Positions 16,213 to 23,277 of a DNA stretch of 38,843 nucleotides are shown one piece after another. Positions within the stretch are counted from its first letter, which is position 1, and the number at the start of each line of letters is the position of its first letter. The notes beneath the pieces were generated by a model, which did not search any database, was not told the DNA's origin, and worked only from the letters and a program-made list of their open reading frames with translations. Source of the DNA: an uncultured Lachnospiraceae bacterium (GTDB lineage: Bacteria > Bacillota > Clostridia > Lachnospirales > Lachnospiraceae). Position numbers and translations under genes: made by a program. The DNA lies in contig CAJUAE010000024.1 in assembly GCA_910583965.1 (NCBI GenBank), positions 1-38,843 of the forward strand. Direction: 5' to 3'.

Positions 16213-17046
16213 CTAATTTGTAGCATAATTTAATTTCACGGTGATTGTTGCAGTTTTGTTTCTGGAACTTGTATCAAATGAACCGCCATAACTATATTCT
16301 GAGTTTGAATTTTGTGCAATAATTTGGAAGACCCCAAGATTGGCGCTCAAAAGCTTTGTGGTGTGAGATTTTGTGCCATCTGCAATAATTTCAGCGCGCG
16401 TTTTTGCATTTGCTGTGGCTTGCTCAATTAAATCTAATTTTAATTCGTCTAATTTTGTGTAGTAGTATTCTGGTGAATCAGATTCAAATTCTATGTTTGC
16501 TTCAAGTAGCTTTGTGATATCGCGAGAAACTGCATCAACTTTGTCGATATCTTCGGAGGTTACTGTAACTGTCTGGGACAAGTCATAACCATCTAAGTAT
16601 TCCCCAATGCGTTTGCCATCATCATTGTATTCTGTAACCCAGCGCTGAGAAATCGAGACAGAACTGAACGAAAGTTCGGATTCTTCTATGCCATTCTCAA
16701 TCAAATAATCCTTAATTACATCAGCGTTGCTTTTAATAGATTTGTACGCGGTTTTGGGTGTTTGGCCATATGCGAAAAAGCTACCACGCCATACAATTAA
16801 GTCTGACTCAAAATCACAGCTTGCCGAACCAGTGACTGTGATTCCATTACTGCCAGAATATTTTTTATAGTTTGTGAGACTGCCAGAAAAAATACTGACA
16901 CAAATAACTGCGGAGATTCCTGCGATCAGTGCAATTATTACAGGGATAGAGAACAGACTCTTTTGAGATTTTTCCTGTTTTTGTGGTGTCTTGAGTGTCC
17001 CGTCTCTTAGAACTTCATTTTCATTTTGATATGCGTCTCCTTGCAA
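16213..17046 (-). CDS. SIMPL-domain (DUF541) membrane-anchored protein
   Basis: Protein of 277 residues with one membrane helix (about 33-53) after a polar 30-residue cytosolic tail, then a SIMPL (DUF541) domain outside the cell: GITVTGSASCDFESDLIVWRGS, then DVIKDYLIENGIEESELSFSSVSIS, and a C-terminal NKTATITVKLNYATN. The family is known from E. coli YggE and mammalian SIMPL; the bacterial role is loosely tied to oxidative stress and is not settled. The start is a TTG at 17046, supported by AAAGAGGG seven bases upstream and by the absence of any in-frame ATG or GTG before the membrane helix. A sigma-A promoter lies at 17105-17132. It is transcribed alone, divergently from secA. Confidence 0.85.
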   Translation of the reverse strand: MQGDAYQNENEVLRDGTLKTPQKQEKSQKSLFSIPVIIALIAGISAVICVSIFSGSLTNYKKYSGSNGITVTGSASCDFESDLIVWRGSFFAYGQTPKTAYKSIKSNADVIKDYLIENGIEESELSFSSVSISQRWVTEYNDDGKRIGEYLDGYDLSQTVTVTSEDIDKVDAVSRDITKLLEANIEFESDSPEYYYTKLDELKLDLIEQATANAKTRAEIIADGTKSHTTKLLSANLGVFQIIAQNSNSEYSYGGSFDTSSRNKTATITVKLNYATN

Positions 17047-17104
17047 AATAATTCCCTCTTTCTCTTGATATAGAATTTCAAAGTCTGTTTATTTCTTCCT
17101 TATT

Positions 17105-17132
17105 ATTATAGCAGAAAGTATGTGTTTTTCAA
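17105..17132 (-). promoter_or_regulatory. Sigma-A promoter of the SIMPL gene
   Basis: On the minus strand: -35 TTGAAA (17127-17132), 16-bp spacer, -10 TATAAT (17105-17110), about 60 bp before the TTG start at 17046. Confidence 0.65.
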
Positions 17133-17207
17133 GACTTTTTTGGGAAAGTTTCTCGGAGCGAAAAAGGGTATGGTTCTATTTCTGTGAAAAAGTTCATTGA
17201 AAAATCA

Positions 17208-17236
17208 TTGAATTTATAAGTATTATCTGTTACAAT
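17208..17236 (+). promoter_or_regulatory. Sigma-A promoter of secA
   Basis: -35 TTGAAT (17208-17213), 17-bp spacer, -10 TACAAT (17231-17236), giving a leader of about 80 nt before secA. No riboswitch or leader peptide is evident in it. Confidence 0.6.
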
Positions 17237-17320
17237 AACTTTTAGTTTGTGCATTGATGATTTTATGTAAATCAAATAATCAGTGTAGGTACGAAAAGAT
17301 TTTTATGATTGGAGCCGCGT

Positions 17321-19888
17321 ATGAGTATTATAGAAAAAGTATTTGGTACACATAGTGAACGCGAATTAAAAAGAATTGAACCCATTGTAAAAAAGATTGA
17401 AAGTTATCGAGATGAGATGGGAAAGCTTACAGACGAGGAGCTTCGCGGAAAAACTGCTGCGTTTAAAAAGAGGGTGGCGGAGGGCACTAGCCTTGATGAT
17501 ATATTGCCAGAAGCATATGCAGTTGTGCGCGAAGGTGCAAAGCGTGTATTGAACCAGGAACATTACAGGGTACAGTTGATTGGTGGTATCGTACTACATC
17601 AAGGACGTATTGCGGAGATGAGAACTGGTGAAGGTAAGACACAGACAGCCTTGCTTCCAGCCTATCTAAATGCTTTGGAAGGAAAAGGAGTTCATGTTGT
17701 TACAGTCAATGACTATCTGGCAAAGCGAGATGCAGAATGGATGGGACAAGTGCATCAATTTCTTGGATTGAAGGTTGGTGTTGTGTTAAATGACATGAAG
17801 CCAGATGAGAGACGCGAGGCATATAATTGTGATATCACATATGTGACCAACAATGAGCTTGGTTTTGATTATCTTCGTGACAATATGGTAATCTACAAGG
17901 AACAGCTTGTTTTGAGAGATTTGCATTATGCTATTATCGACGAGGTGGATTCTGTGCTGATTGATGAGGCGCGAACTCCGCTGATTATATCGGGACAGAG
18001 CAGCAAGTCAACAAAACTTTATGAACTTTGTGATATGCTTGCCAGGCAGATGAAGCGCGGTGAGGATGTTCCCGAGATGACTAAGATGGATTTTGTCATG
18101 GGCGTGGAGCAGGAGGAGACAGGCGATTTTATTGTCAATGAAAAAGATAAGGTTGTAAATCTTACAGCAGCAGGCGTGGAGCGTGTAGAAAACTTTTTCC
18201 ACATTGAGAATCTTGCGGATTCTGAAAACTTAGAGATACAACATAATATCATTTTGGCGTTGAGAGCGCATAACTTGATGTTTCGCGATCAGGATTATGT
18301 GGTTAAAGATGATCAGGTGTTGATCGTGGATGAATTTACTGGGCGTATTATGCCAGGACGCCGCTATTCTGATGGTTTGCATCAGGCGATTGAGGCAAAA
18401 GAGCATGTGAAGGTAAAACGTGAGAGCAAGACTCTTGCAACAATTACATTCCAAAATTTCTTTAATAAGTTTGACAAAAAATGTGGTATGACAGGTACAG
18501 CGCTCACAGAAGAAAAAGAATTTCGTGATATTTATGGTATGGATGTTGTCGTTGTGCCAACAAACCGTCCAGTAGTGCGTGTAGATAATCAGGATAGTGT
18601 GTACAAGACTAGGAAAGAAAAATTACATGCTATTGTGGATGCTGTGGAGAAGGCACATGCTACAGGACAACCTGTATTGGTAGGAACTATTACAATTGAA
18701 GCCAGTGAAGAACTAAGTAAAATGCTTACACGACGCGGTGTTCAACACAAGGTACTGAACGCGAAATTTCATGAACTTGAGGCAGAGATTGTGGCGGATG
18801 CTGGACAACATGGAGCAGTCACCATTGCTACAAACATGGCAGGGCGTGGTACAGATATCAAGCTTGATGAGGAAGCGCGAGCTGCTGGCGGTCTGATGAT
18901 TATTGGAACAGAGCGTCATGAGTCGAGACGTATTGATAATCAGTTACGAGGTCGTTCTGGTCGTCAAGGAGATCCCGGTATGTCTCGGTTCTATATTTCT
19001 CTTGAGGACGATCTTATGCGTTTGTTTGGTTCGGAGCGACTTATTAATATGTTCAATACACTAGGGATTCCAGAAGGACAGGAGATTGAACATAAGATGC
19101 TGACAAGCGCCATTGAAAATGCTCAAAAGAAAATTGAGAGCAATAACTTTGGTATTAGAAAGAATTTGCTAGAATACGATCAGGTGATGAATGAGCAGCG
19201 CGAGATTATCTATGAGGAACGTCGCCGCGTTCTTGACGGAGAGAGTATGCGAGATGCTATTTATAAGATGATTACAGATATCGTTGAGAGCTCTGTTGAC
19301 ACTGCAATCAATGATGACTTGGAACCAGAGGAGTGGGATTTGAATGAATTAAATACATTATTGATTCCAATTGTTCCGATTCGTCCAGTCGTGTTAGAAC
19401 GTGTTTCTAAAAAGAGCAAAAACGGATTAAAGCATCAATTAAAGGAGGAGGCTGTCAAGCTCTATGAGAGCAAGGAGGCAGAATTTCCCGAACCAGAGAA
19501 TATTCGAGAGATTGAGCGTGTGATTCTTTTGAAAGTGATTGACCGCAAGTGGATGGACCACATTGACGATATGGACCAGCTTCGACAGGGAGTTGGCTTA
19601 CAGGCATATGGACAGCGAGACCCGCTTGTGGAGTATAAGATGAATGGATATGAAATGTTTGATGCGATGACCGCAAATATCAAACAAGAGACAGTACGTT
19701 TGCTGTTACATGTAAAAGTAGAGCAGAAGGTAGAGCGCGAGGAAGTGGCAAAGGTAACTGGTACTAATAAAGATGACACGCTGCAAAAAGGGCCTAAAAT
19801 GCGGGTTGAAGCAAAGGTATATCCAAACGATCCTTGTCCCTGTGGAAGTGGAAAGAAATATAAGCAGTGCTGTGGAAGAAAGGCATAA
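17321..19888 (+). CDS. secA: Preprotein translocase ATPase SecA
   Basis: SecA motor ATPase, 855 residues, which drives unfolded preproteins through SecYEG. I chose ATG 17321 (MSIIEKVFG), with GGAG six bases upstream, over the TTG at 17309. Walker A is MRTGEGKTQTA (GEGKT at 103-107) and Walker B is in IIDEVDSVLIDEARTPLIISG, with the preprotein cross-linking and DEAD-motor regions following in the usual order. Second-half motifs include TNMAGRGTDIKL and QLRGRSGRQGDPG. It ends in the SEC-C zinc motif CPCGSGKKYKQCC (Cys839, 841, 850, 851), which in other bacteria binds SecB or ribosomes. The length is normal and nothing is missing. prfB follows after 39 bp, a secA-prfB order common in Firmicutes. 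Confidence 0.99.
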   Translation: MSIIEKVFGTHSERELKRIEPIVKKIESYRDEMGKLTDEELRGKTAAFKKRVAEGTSLDDILPEAYAVVREGAKRVLNQEHYRVQLIGGIVLHQGRIAEMRTGEGKTQTALLPAYLNALEGKGVHVVTVNDYLAKRDAEWMGQVHQFLGLKVGVVLNDMKPDERREAYNCDITYVTNNELGFDYLRDNMVIYKEQLVLRDLHYAIIDEVDSVLIDEARTPLIISGQSSKSTKLYELCDMLARQMKRGEDVPEMTKMDFVMGVEQEETGDFIVNEKDKVVNLTAAGVERVENFFHIENLADSENLEIQHNIILALRAHNLMFRDQDYVVKDDQVLIVDEFTGRIMPGRRYSDGLHQAIEAKEHVKVKRESKTLATITFQNFFNKFDKKCGMTGTALTEEKEFRDIYGMDVVVVPTNRPVVRVDNQDSVYKTRKEKLHAIVDAVEKAHATGQPVLVGTITIEASEELSKMLTRRGVQHKVLNAKFHELEAEIVADAGQHGAVTIATNMAGRGTDIKLDEEARAAGGLMIIGTERHESRRIDNQLRGRSGRQGDPGMSRFYISLEDDLMRLFGSERLINMFNTLGIPEGQEIEHKMLTSAIENAQKKIESNNFGIRKNLLEYDQVMNEQREIIYEERRRVLDGESMRDAIYKMITDIVESSVDTAINDDLEPEEWDLNELNTLLIPIVPIRPVVLERVSKKSKNGLKHQLKEEAVKLYESKEAEFPEPENIREIERVILLKVIDRKWMDHIDDMDQLRQGVGLQAYGQRDPLVEYKMNGYEMFDAMTANIKQETVRLLLHVKVEQKVEREEVAKVTGTNKDDTLQKGPKMRVEAKVYPNDPCPCGSGKKYKQCCGRKA

Positions 19889-19927
19889 ATGAAATAAAAG
19901 AAAGATGTATAGAAGGTGGTGAACGCA

Positions 19928-21041
19928 ATGGTAGAACTCGACCAGATGAAACAGGAGTTACAGACCTACGAAAGTCCATTAGCGGAAGTGAGGGATTCAC
20001 TTTGACCTCGCAAACAAAGAGAGGCGGATTGAAGAATTAGAACGTGAAATGGAAGCACCTGGATTTTGGGATGATCCAGAACGTTCCAACGGACAGATGA
20101 AAGAACTAAAACAGCTCAAAGATACAGTGGAACAGTGCAATGGACTTCAGTCACAGTACGAGGATATTGAGACGTTGATTGAGATGGGATATGAGGCAGA
20201 AGATGCTGAGATGATACCAGAGATTCGCGAAGAACTGGATGCATTTATTGAGGCATTTGAGGCGTTGCGCATTAGTACACTTTTGTCAGAGGAGTATGAC
20301 AAGTGCAATGCGATCTTGAAACTCAATGCAGGTGCAGGTGGAACAGAGAGCTGTGATTGGGCAGGAATGCTTTATCGTATGTATACGCGATGGGCAGAAC
20401 GAAAAGGTTTTTCTATTGATGTATTGGATTTTCTTGATGGGGATGAAGCAGGCATTAAATCCATAACATTTCAGGTTAACGGTGAAAATGCTTATGGGTA
20501 TTTAAAGTCAGAAAAAGGAGTGCACAGGCTTGTGCGTATCTCACCGTTCAATGCACAAGGAAAGCGGCAGACCTCTTTTGTCTCACTTGATGTCATGCCT
20601 GATATTGAGGAAGATTTAGATGTGGAGATCAACGAGGAAGATTTGCGCATTGACACTTATCGAAGTAGCGGTGCAGGAGGACAGCACATCAATAAAACAT
20701 CTTCTGCAATTCGTATTACGCATATTCCGACAGGCACTGTTGTGCAGTGTCAGAATGAACGCTCTCAGTTTCAGAATAAAGATAAAGCAATGCAAATGTT
20801 AAAGGCAAAGTTGTTTTTGCTCAAACAGGAGGCAAACGCGGAGAAACTTTCGGATATACGTGGAGAGGTTAAAGAGATTGGCTGGGGAAATCAGATTCGT
20901 TCCTATGTAATGCAACCCTACACCATGGTAAAAGACCATAGGACCAATTTTGAGTCTGGAAATGTTGATGCGGTTATGGATGGCGGATTGGATGGATTTA
21001 TCAACGCCTATCTAAAATGGAAAAACAACAATGCCATATAA
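19928..21041 (+). CDS. prfB: Peptide chain release factor 2, programmed +1 frameshift
   Basis: RF2 ends translation at UGA and UAA. The gene is read in two parts: 25 codons from ATG 19928 (AGAAGGTGGTG upstream) to CTT at 20000-20002, then an in-frame TGA at 20003-20005, with the main frame resuming at GAC 20004. CTT TGA C is the classic slippery stop, giving autoregulation: when RF2 is scarce the ribosome slips +1 and makes more RF2. The joined product is 370 residues. The stop-recognition tripeptide SPF falls at 205-207 and the peptide-release motif GGQ at 250-252, the same numbers as E. coli RF2, which supports the join. The internal Shine-Dalgarno-like element is only AGGG (19991-19994), five bases from CTT, shorter and further away than the E. 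coli version. Confidence 0.97.
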
Positions 21042-21119
21042 TAAAAGTGGTCATGTGACCTGTAATTGCATAGGGTTTGTGTAATGTCAATTTCCTAAAA
21101 ATTTTCAGGAGAATCTTTA

Positions 21120-21686
21120 ATGAATAGAAACGGCAAAAATAATAAAAATTATCCTGTGGCGGTAATTGTTAGTGCTTTACTGGTTTTTGTTCTTTCTCTG
21201 GGAAATAATTTTCTAAATGCTGATTCAGAGCAATCCTTAGTGACAGAACAAGCTGAACAGGCAGCAGAGCAAGAGCTTTCGTTATCAGAACGAACAGAAC
21301 AAGAACAATCGCAGGTACAAACTTCACAGCTATCAAAAAAGGAGATTGTAGAGTATCCTGAATCGCAACTTCAGCCAGTAACAAAGACAATAATACAAAC
21401 TGTAACAGAAGAAGATTCAGATACAACATATCAATTTAGAAAAGAGCGATATCTCACAGAACATTTTCAAAAGCATGGTGAGGAATTTCCATATGATACA
21501 GAAGAAGACTATCTGCAAGGAGCCAACAATGTAATCAAAAATCCAGAAGCACTTCATAAGTTGGAGGCGGAGGACGGTGATGATGTCTATTATGTTGAAG
21601 ATACCAATGAATTTGTAGTGGTATCAACAGATGGATATATTAGGACATATTTTAAAGCAACATTAGATTATTATAATAGGCAGTAA
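21120..21686 (+). CDS. Exported protein with BECR-like (toxin-nuclease fold) C-terminal domain
   Basis: Protein of 188 residues. ATG 21120 has AGGAGA seven bases upstream. A short basic start and a hydrophobic stretch (about 11-33) form a signal anchor or signal peptide. A Glu/Gln/Ser-rich linker follows (about 35-100). The C-terminal domain (about 104-180) reads RKERYLTEHFQKHGEEF, EEDYLQGANNVI, DDVYYVEDTNEFVVVS and TDGYIRTYFKA. That pattern of HFxKHG, a helix, a strand pair and a final DGxIRTYF resembles the BECR (barnase-EndoU-colicin E5/D-RelE) nuclease modules at the tips of phage and polymorphic toxins. The would-be catalytic residues (His115, His119, Arg175, Thr176) are present. No immunity gene is adjacent. 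A structural, non-toxic role remains possible. Confidence 0.6.
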   Translation: MNRNGKNNKNYPVAVIVSALLVFVLSLGNNFLNADSEQSLVTEQAEQAAEQELSLSERTEQEQSQVQTSQLSKKEIVEYPESQLQPVTKTIIQTVTEEDSDTTYQFRKERYLTEHFQKHGEEFPYDTEEDYLQGANNVIKNPEALHKLEAEDGDDVYYVEDTNEFVVVSTDGYIRTYFKATLDYYNRQ

Positions 21687-21690
21687 GATA

Positions 21691-21772
21691 GTGTGAGAAG
21701 TACTTCTAACTGCCTGTGGCAGTTTCCACTCACAGCAAAGGCTGTTTCGTGGAGAAGTACTATGTCTCACAC
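21691..21772. other. Multi-branched inverted-repeat structure (unassigned RNA or DNA element)
   Basis: An 82-nt stretch folds almost completely. The outer stem is GTGTGAGA/TCTCACAC (21691-21698 with 21765-21772). It stacks on AGTACTTC/GAAGTACT (21699-21706 with 21754-21761). Inside, a hairpin AACTGCC/GGCAGTT (21708-21714 with 21718-21724) sits beside a TCCAC/GTGGA stem that holds a further ACAGC/GCTGT hairpin (21732-21736 with 21741-21745). About 33 base pairs in 82 nt with no mismatches. It has no tRNA consensus and no reading frame. Its 5' GTGTGAGAAGT recurs at 21907-21917. It could be a small RNA in the 3' UTR of the preceding gene, or a mobile repeat of REP/MITE type. Confidence 0.6.
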
Positions 21773-21773
21773 C

Positions 21774-21912
21774 AAGAAATGCCTGAAATACAGCATTTCT
21801 TATCTGGATTTATGATTTCGCGAAACGGAATCATGGGAGTTCGTGTGAAATTAAAATTTCACACCTCCTGATTTGTATGCCCGCAAAAGCGGGCAGATGG
21901 GAGTTCGTGTGA
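21774..21912. repeat. Cluster of four perfect or near-perfect hairpins with direct repeats
   Basis: Four hairpins follow the branched element. H2 is AAGAAATGC/GCATTTCTT (21774-21782 with 21793-21801). H3 is ATGATTTCG/CGGAATCAT (21812-21820 with 21826-21834, one wobble). H4 is GTGTGAAATT/AATTTCACAC (21843-21852 with 21855-21864), extended by GGAG/CTCC. H5 is GCCCGC/GCGGGC (21879-21884 with 21889-21894). The 14-mer GGGAGTTCGTGTGA occurs at 21835-21848 and again at 21899-21912, bracketing H4 and H5. A diverged copy of the segment around H5 lies at 26936-26967. Only the last terminator downstream is a conventional one. Confidence 0.65.
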
Positions 21913-21947
21913 GAAGTTTTAGTGGCTTATTTCCTCTGCATGGGTCT

Positions 21948-21991
21948 GCGCATAAAAAGATGAGTGTATAGGCACTCATCTTTTTATGTGC
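21948..21991. terminator. Strong bidirectional terminator
   Basis: A 19-bp stem with one wobble (21948-21966 with 21973-21991) and a six-base loop. Its arms contain AAAAAG and CTTTTT, so it ends in a T-run on both strands. It separates the exported BECR-like gene (plus) from the converging DUF975-like gene (minus). Confidence 0.9.
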
Positions 21992-22024
21992 ATGACAGGA
22001 ACAGGTCGTGTAAAAGAAATGTCT

Positions 22025-22867
22025 TTAAGATATACTGTTGACTGATTTATTTCGGACAGACATCATATCTAGATAAAAATCAGTCTCTGCCATACTCATA
22101 TAGGGAATAACCCAAATTAGCGGAATACCACAAGTAAAGATACTAAGAAGAAAAGATGGAATAAAACTCACATACAGTAAAAACAAACGTAGCTTGTTTC
22201 CACTCATCACTTCAAAACTCTTTTTCAGTATTGTTGTTACACTCCAATCAGGAAAGTCAAGTACCATATAAAATACAGGAAAAAAGGGCAATGTTAGTAT
22301 AGTGGAAATTACAGTACAAATCAACATAATTAAATAGTATTTCATAGAAGCACTATAAAATACATTGTAAGCTTCAAGAAATTCGTGATTGTCAATAGTA
22401 CTTCCTGAAAGAAGAAAATTTAGACTTGTTCCATTATTCTGAAAAAGAGGAATGGAATTAATCATTTCAGAGTACTGTAAAGAAGCAATATCAAGTGGTA
22501 TCATACAAATTGATTCAATAATTGCAATAACGGCGCTAATTTTTAAGATTTTCATTGTGTTCTGACGAAAACCACAGAATAAATCATTGATTGCACTTGG
22601 CATACTACATGCGGACTTTAGAAATATGAATGCTGTGCCTACACTTAATATAGAAGTCGCTATTTGAACAAAAAATACAAGAATATAATTAATAAAATAG
22701 CCGATTGTAGTACCTGATGGAACGAATACAGAAACAAGATTGATTGCAAAAATAGTGATGATAAATTTAATCAAGGTTGCACTGATCAATATTCCAAGGT
22801 GCTGACCCGTGTGCATTCGTGCCAGAAATTTGATTTCAAAATTACTTTTATATTGTGGTTGTTGCAT
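22025..22867 (-). CDS. DUF975-like polytopic membrane protein
   Basis: Membrane protein of 280 residues. I chose the ATG at 22867, which has AAGGAAGGA nine bases upstream; the ATG at 22906 has no ribosome binding site. It has about five to six hydrophobic helices. The C-terminal pattern KKSFEVMSGNKLRLFLLYVSFIPS, FTCGIPLIWVIPYMSMAETDFY matches the DUF975 family of Firmicutes membrane proteins, whose function is unknown. It also has the typical ISVGTAF-like small-residue helix in the middle. It is a single gene, divergent from tex and converging on the strong terminator at 21948-21991. Confidence 0.75.
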   Translation of the reverse strand: MQQPQYKSNFEIKFLARMHTGQHLGILISATLIKFIITIFAINLVSVFVPSGTTIGYFINYILVFFVQIATSILSVGTAFIFLKSACSMPSAINDLFCGFRQNTMKILKISAVIAIIESICMIPLDIASLQYSEMINSIPLFQNNGTSLNFLLSGSTIDNHEFLEAYNVFYSASMKYYLIMLICTVISTILTLPFFPVFYMVLDFPDWSVTTILKKSFEVMSGNKLRLFLLYVSFIPSFLLSIFTCGIPLIWVIPYMSMAETDFYLDMMSVRNKSVNSIS

Positions 22868-23277
22868 AGTGATAGATCCTTCCTTAGATATGATTTTTGT
22901 TTCCATAATAACTGTCCAAATAATTTGTGAAAAGAAAGGTTGAGAAATTATTCAGATGGTGCGAGCATTATGGAACCGTATGAAGATGATTGTATCATGT
23001 TTAATACAATAAAACAATGAAATCCAAGTGAAATTTTCTTGAATCATAGCATGTTTTATCATATAATTGTATCGTATCACTGTTTCGCGATACTTGTACA
23101 TAGCAAGGATTGTGATAATATATCAGAATTTTGATAGGTTGAATGTTTATGCATGGGCCTGTGTAAAGGAAATAAGTTACTAAGGCAGTGCAAGGGAGTA
23201 GGAGAAGTAACCTTCTTCACTCGATTCAGTTGTTTTTCACAGTTTTTAAAACTAGGATAAGAGGGAAAAGAGCAGCA
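22868..23277. other. Intergenic region between DUF975-like gene and tex
   Basis: About 410 bp without a supported gene. Possible tex promoter: -35 TTGTAC (23094-23099), 16-bp spacer, -10 TAATAT (23116-23121). Just before it, GTATC and GATAC form a small inverted repeat around 23073-23092. The tex leader of about 150 nt has no recognised riboswitch. The tex frame extends upstream to 23188 but without a start codon supported by a ribosome binding site or by the family's N-terminus. Confidence 0.4.

Noticed and set aside
21053..21064. Hairpin GGTCA/TGACC after prfB as a terminator
   Set aside because: The stem is 5 bp with a two-base loop and no T-run; too weak to call.
21691..21772. tRNA-like cloverleaf
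   Set aside because: Despite several arms, there is no CCA-adjacent 7-bp acceptor, no GTTCRA T-loop and no D-loop consensus.
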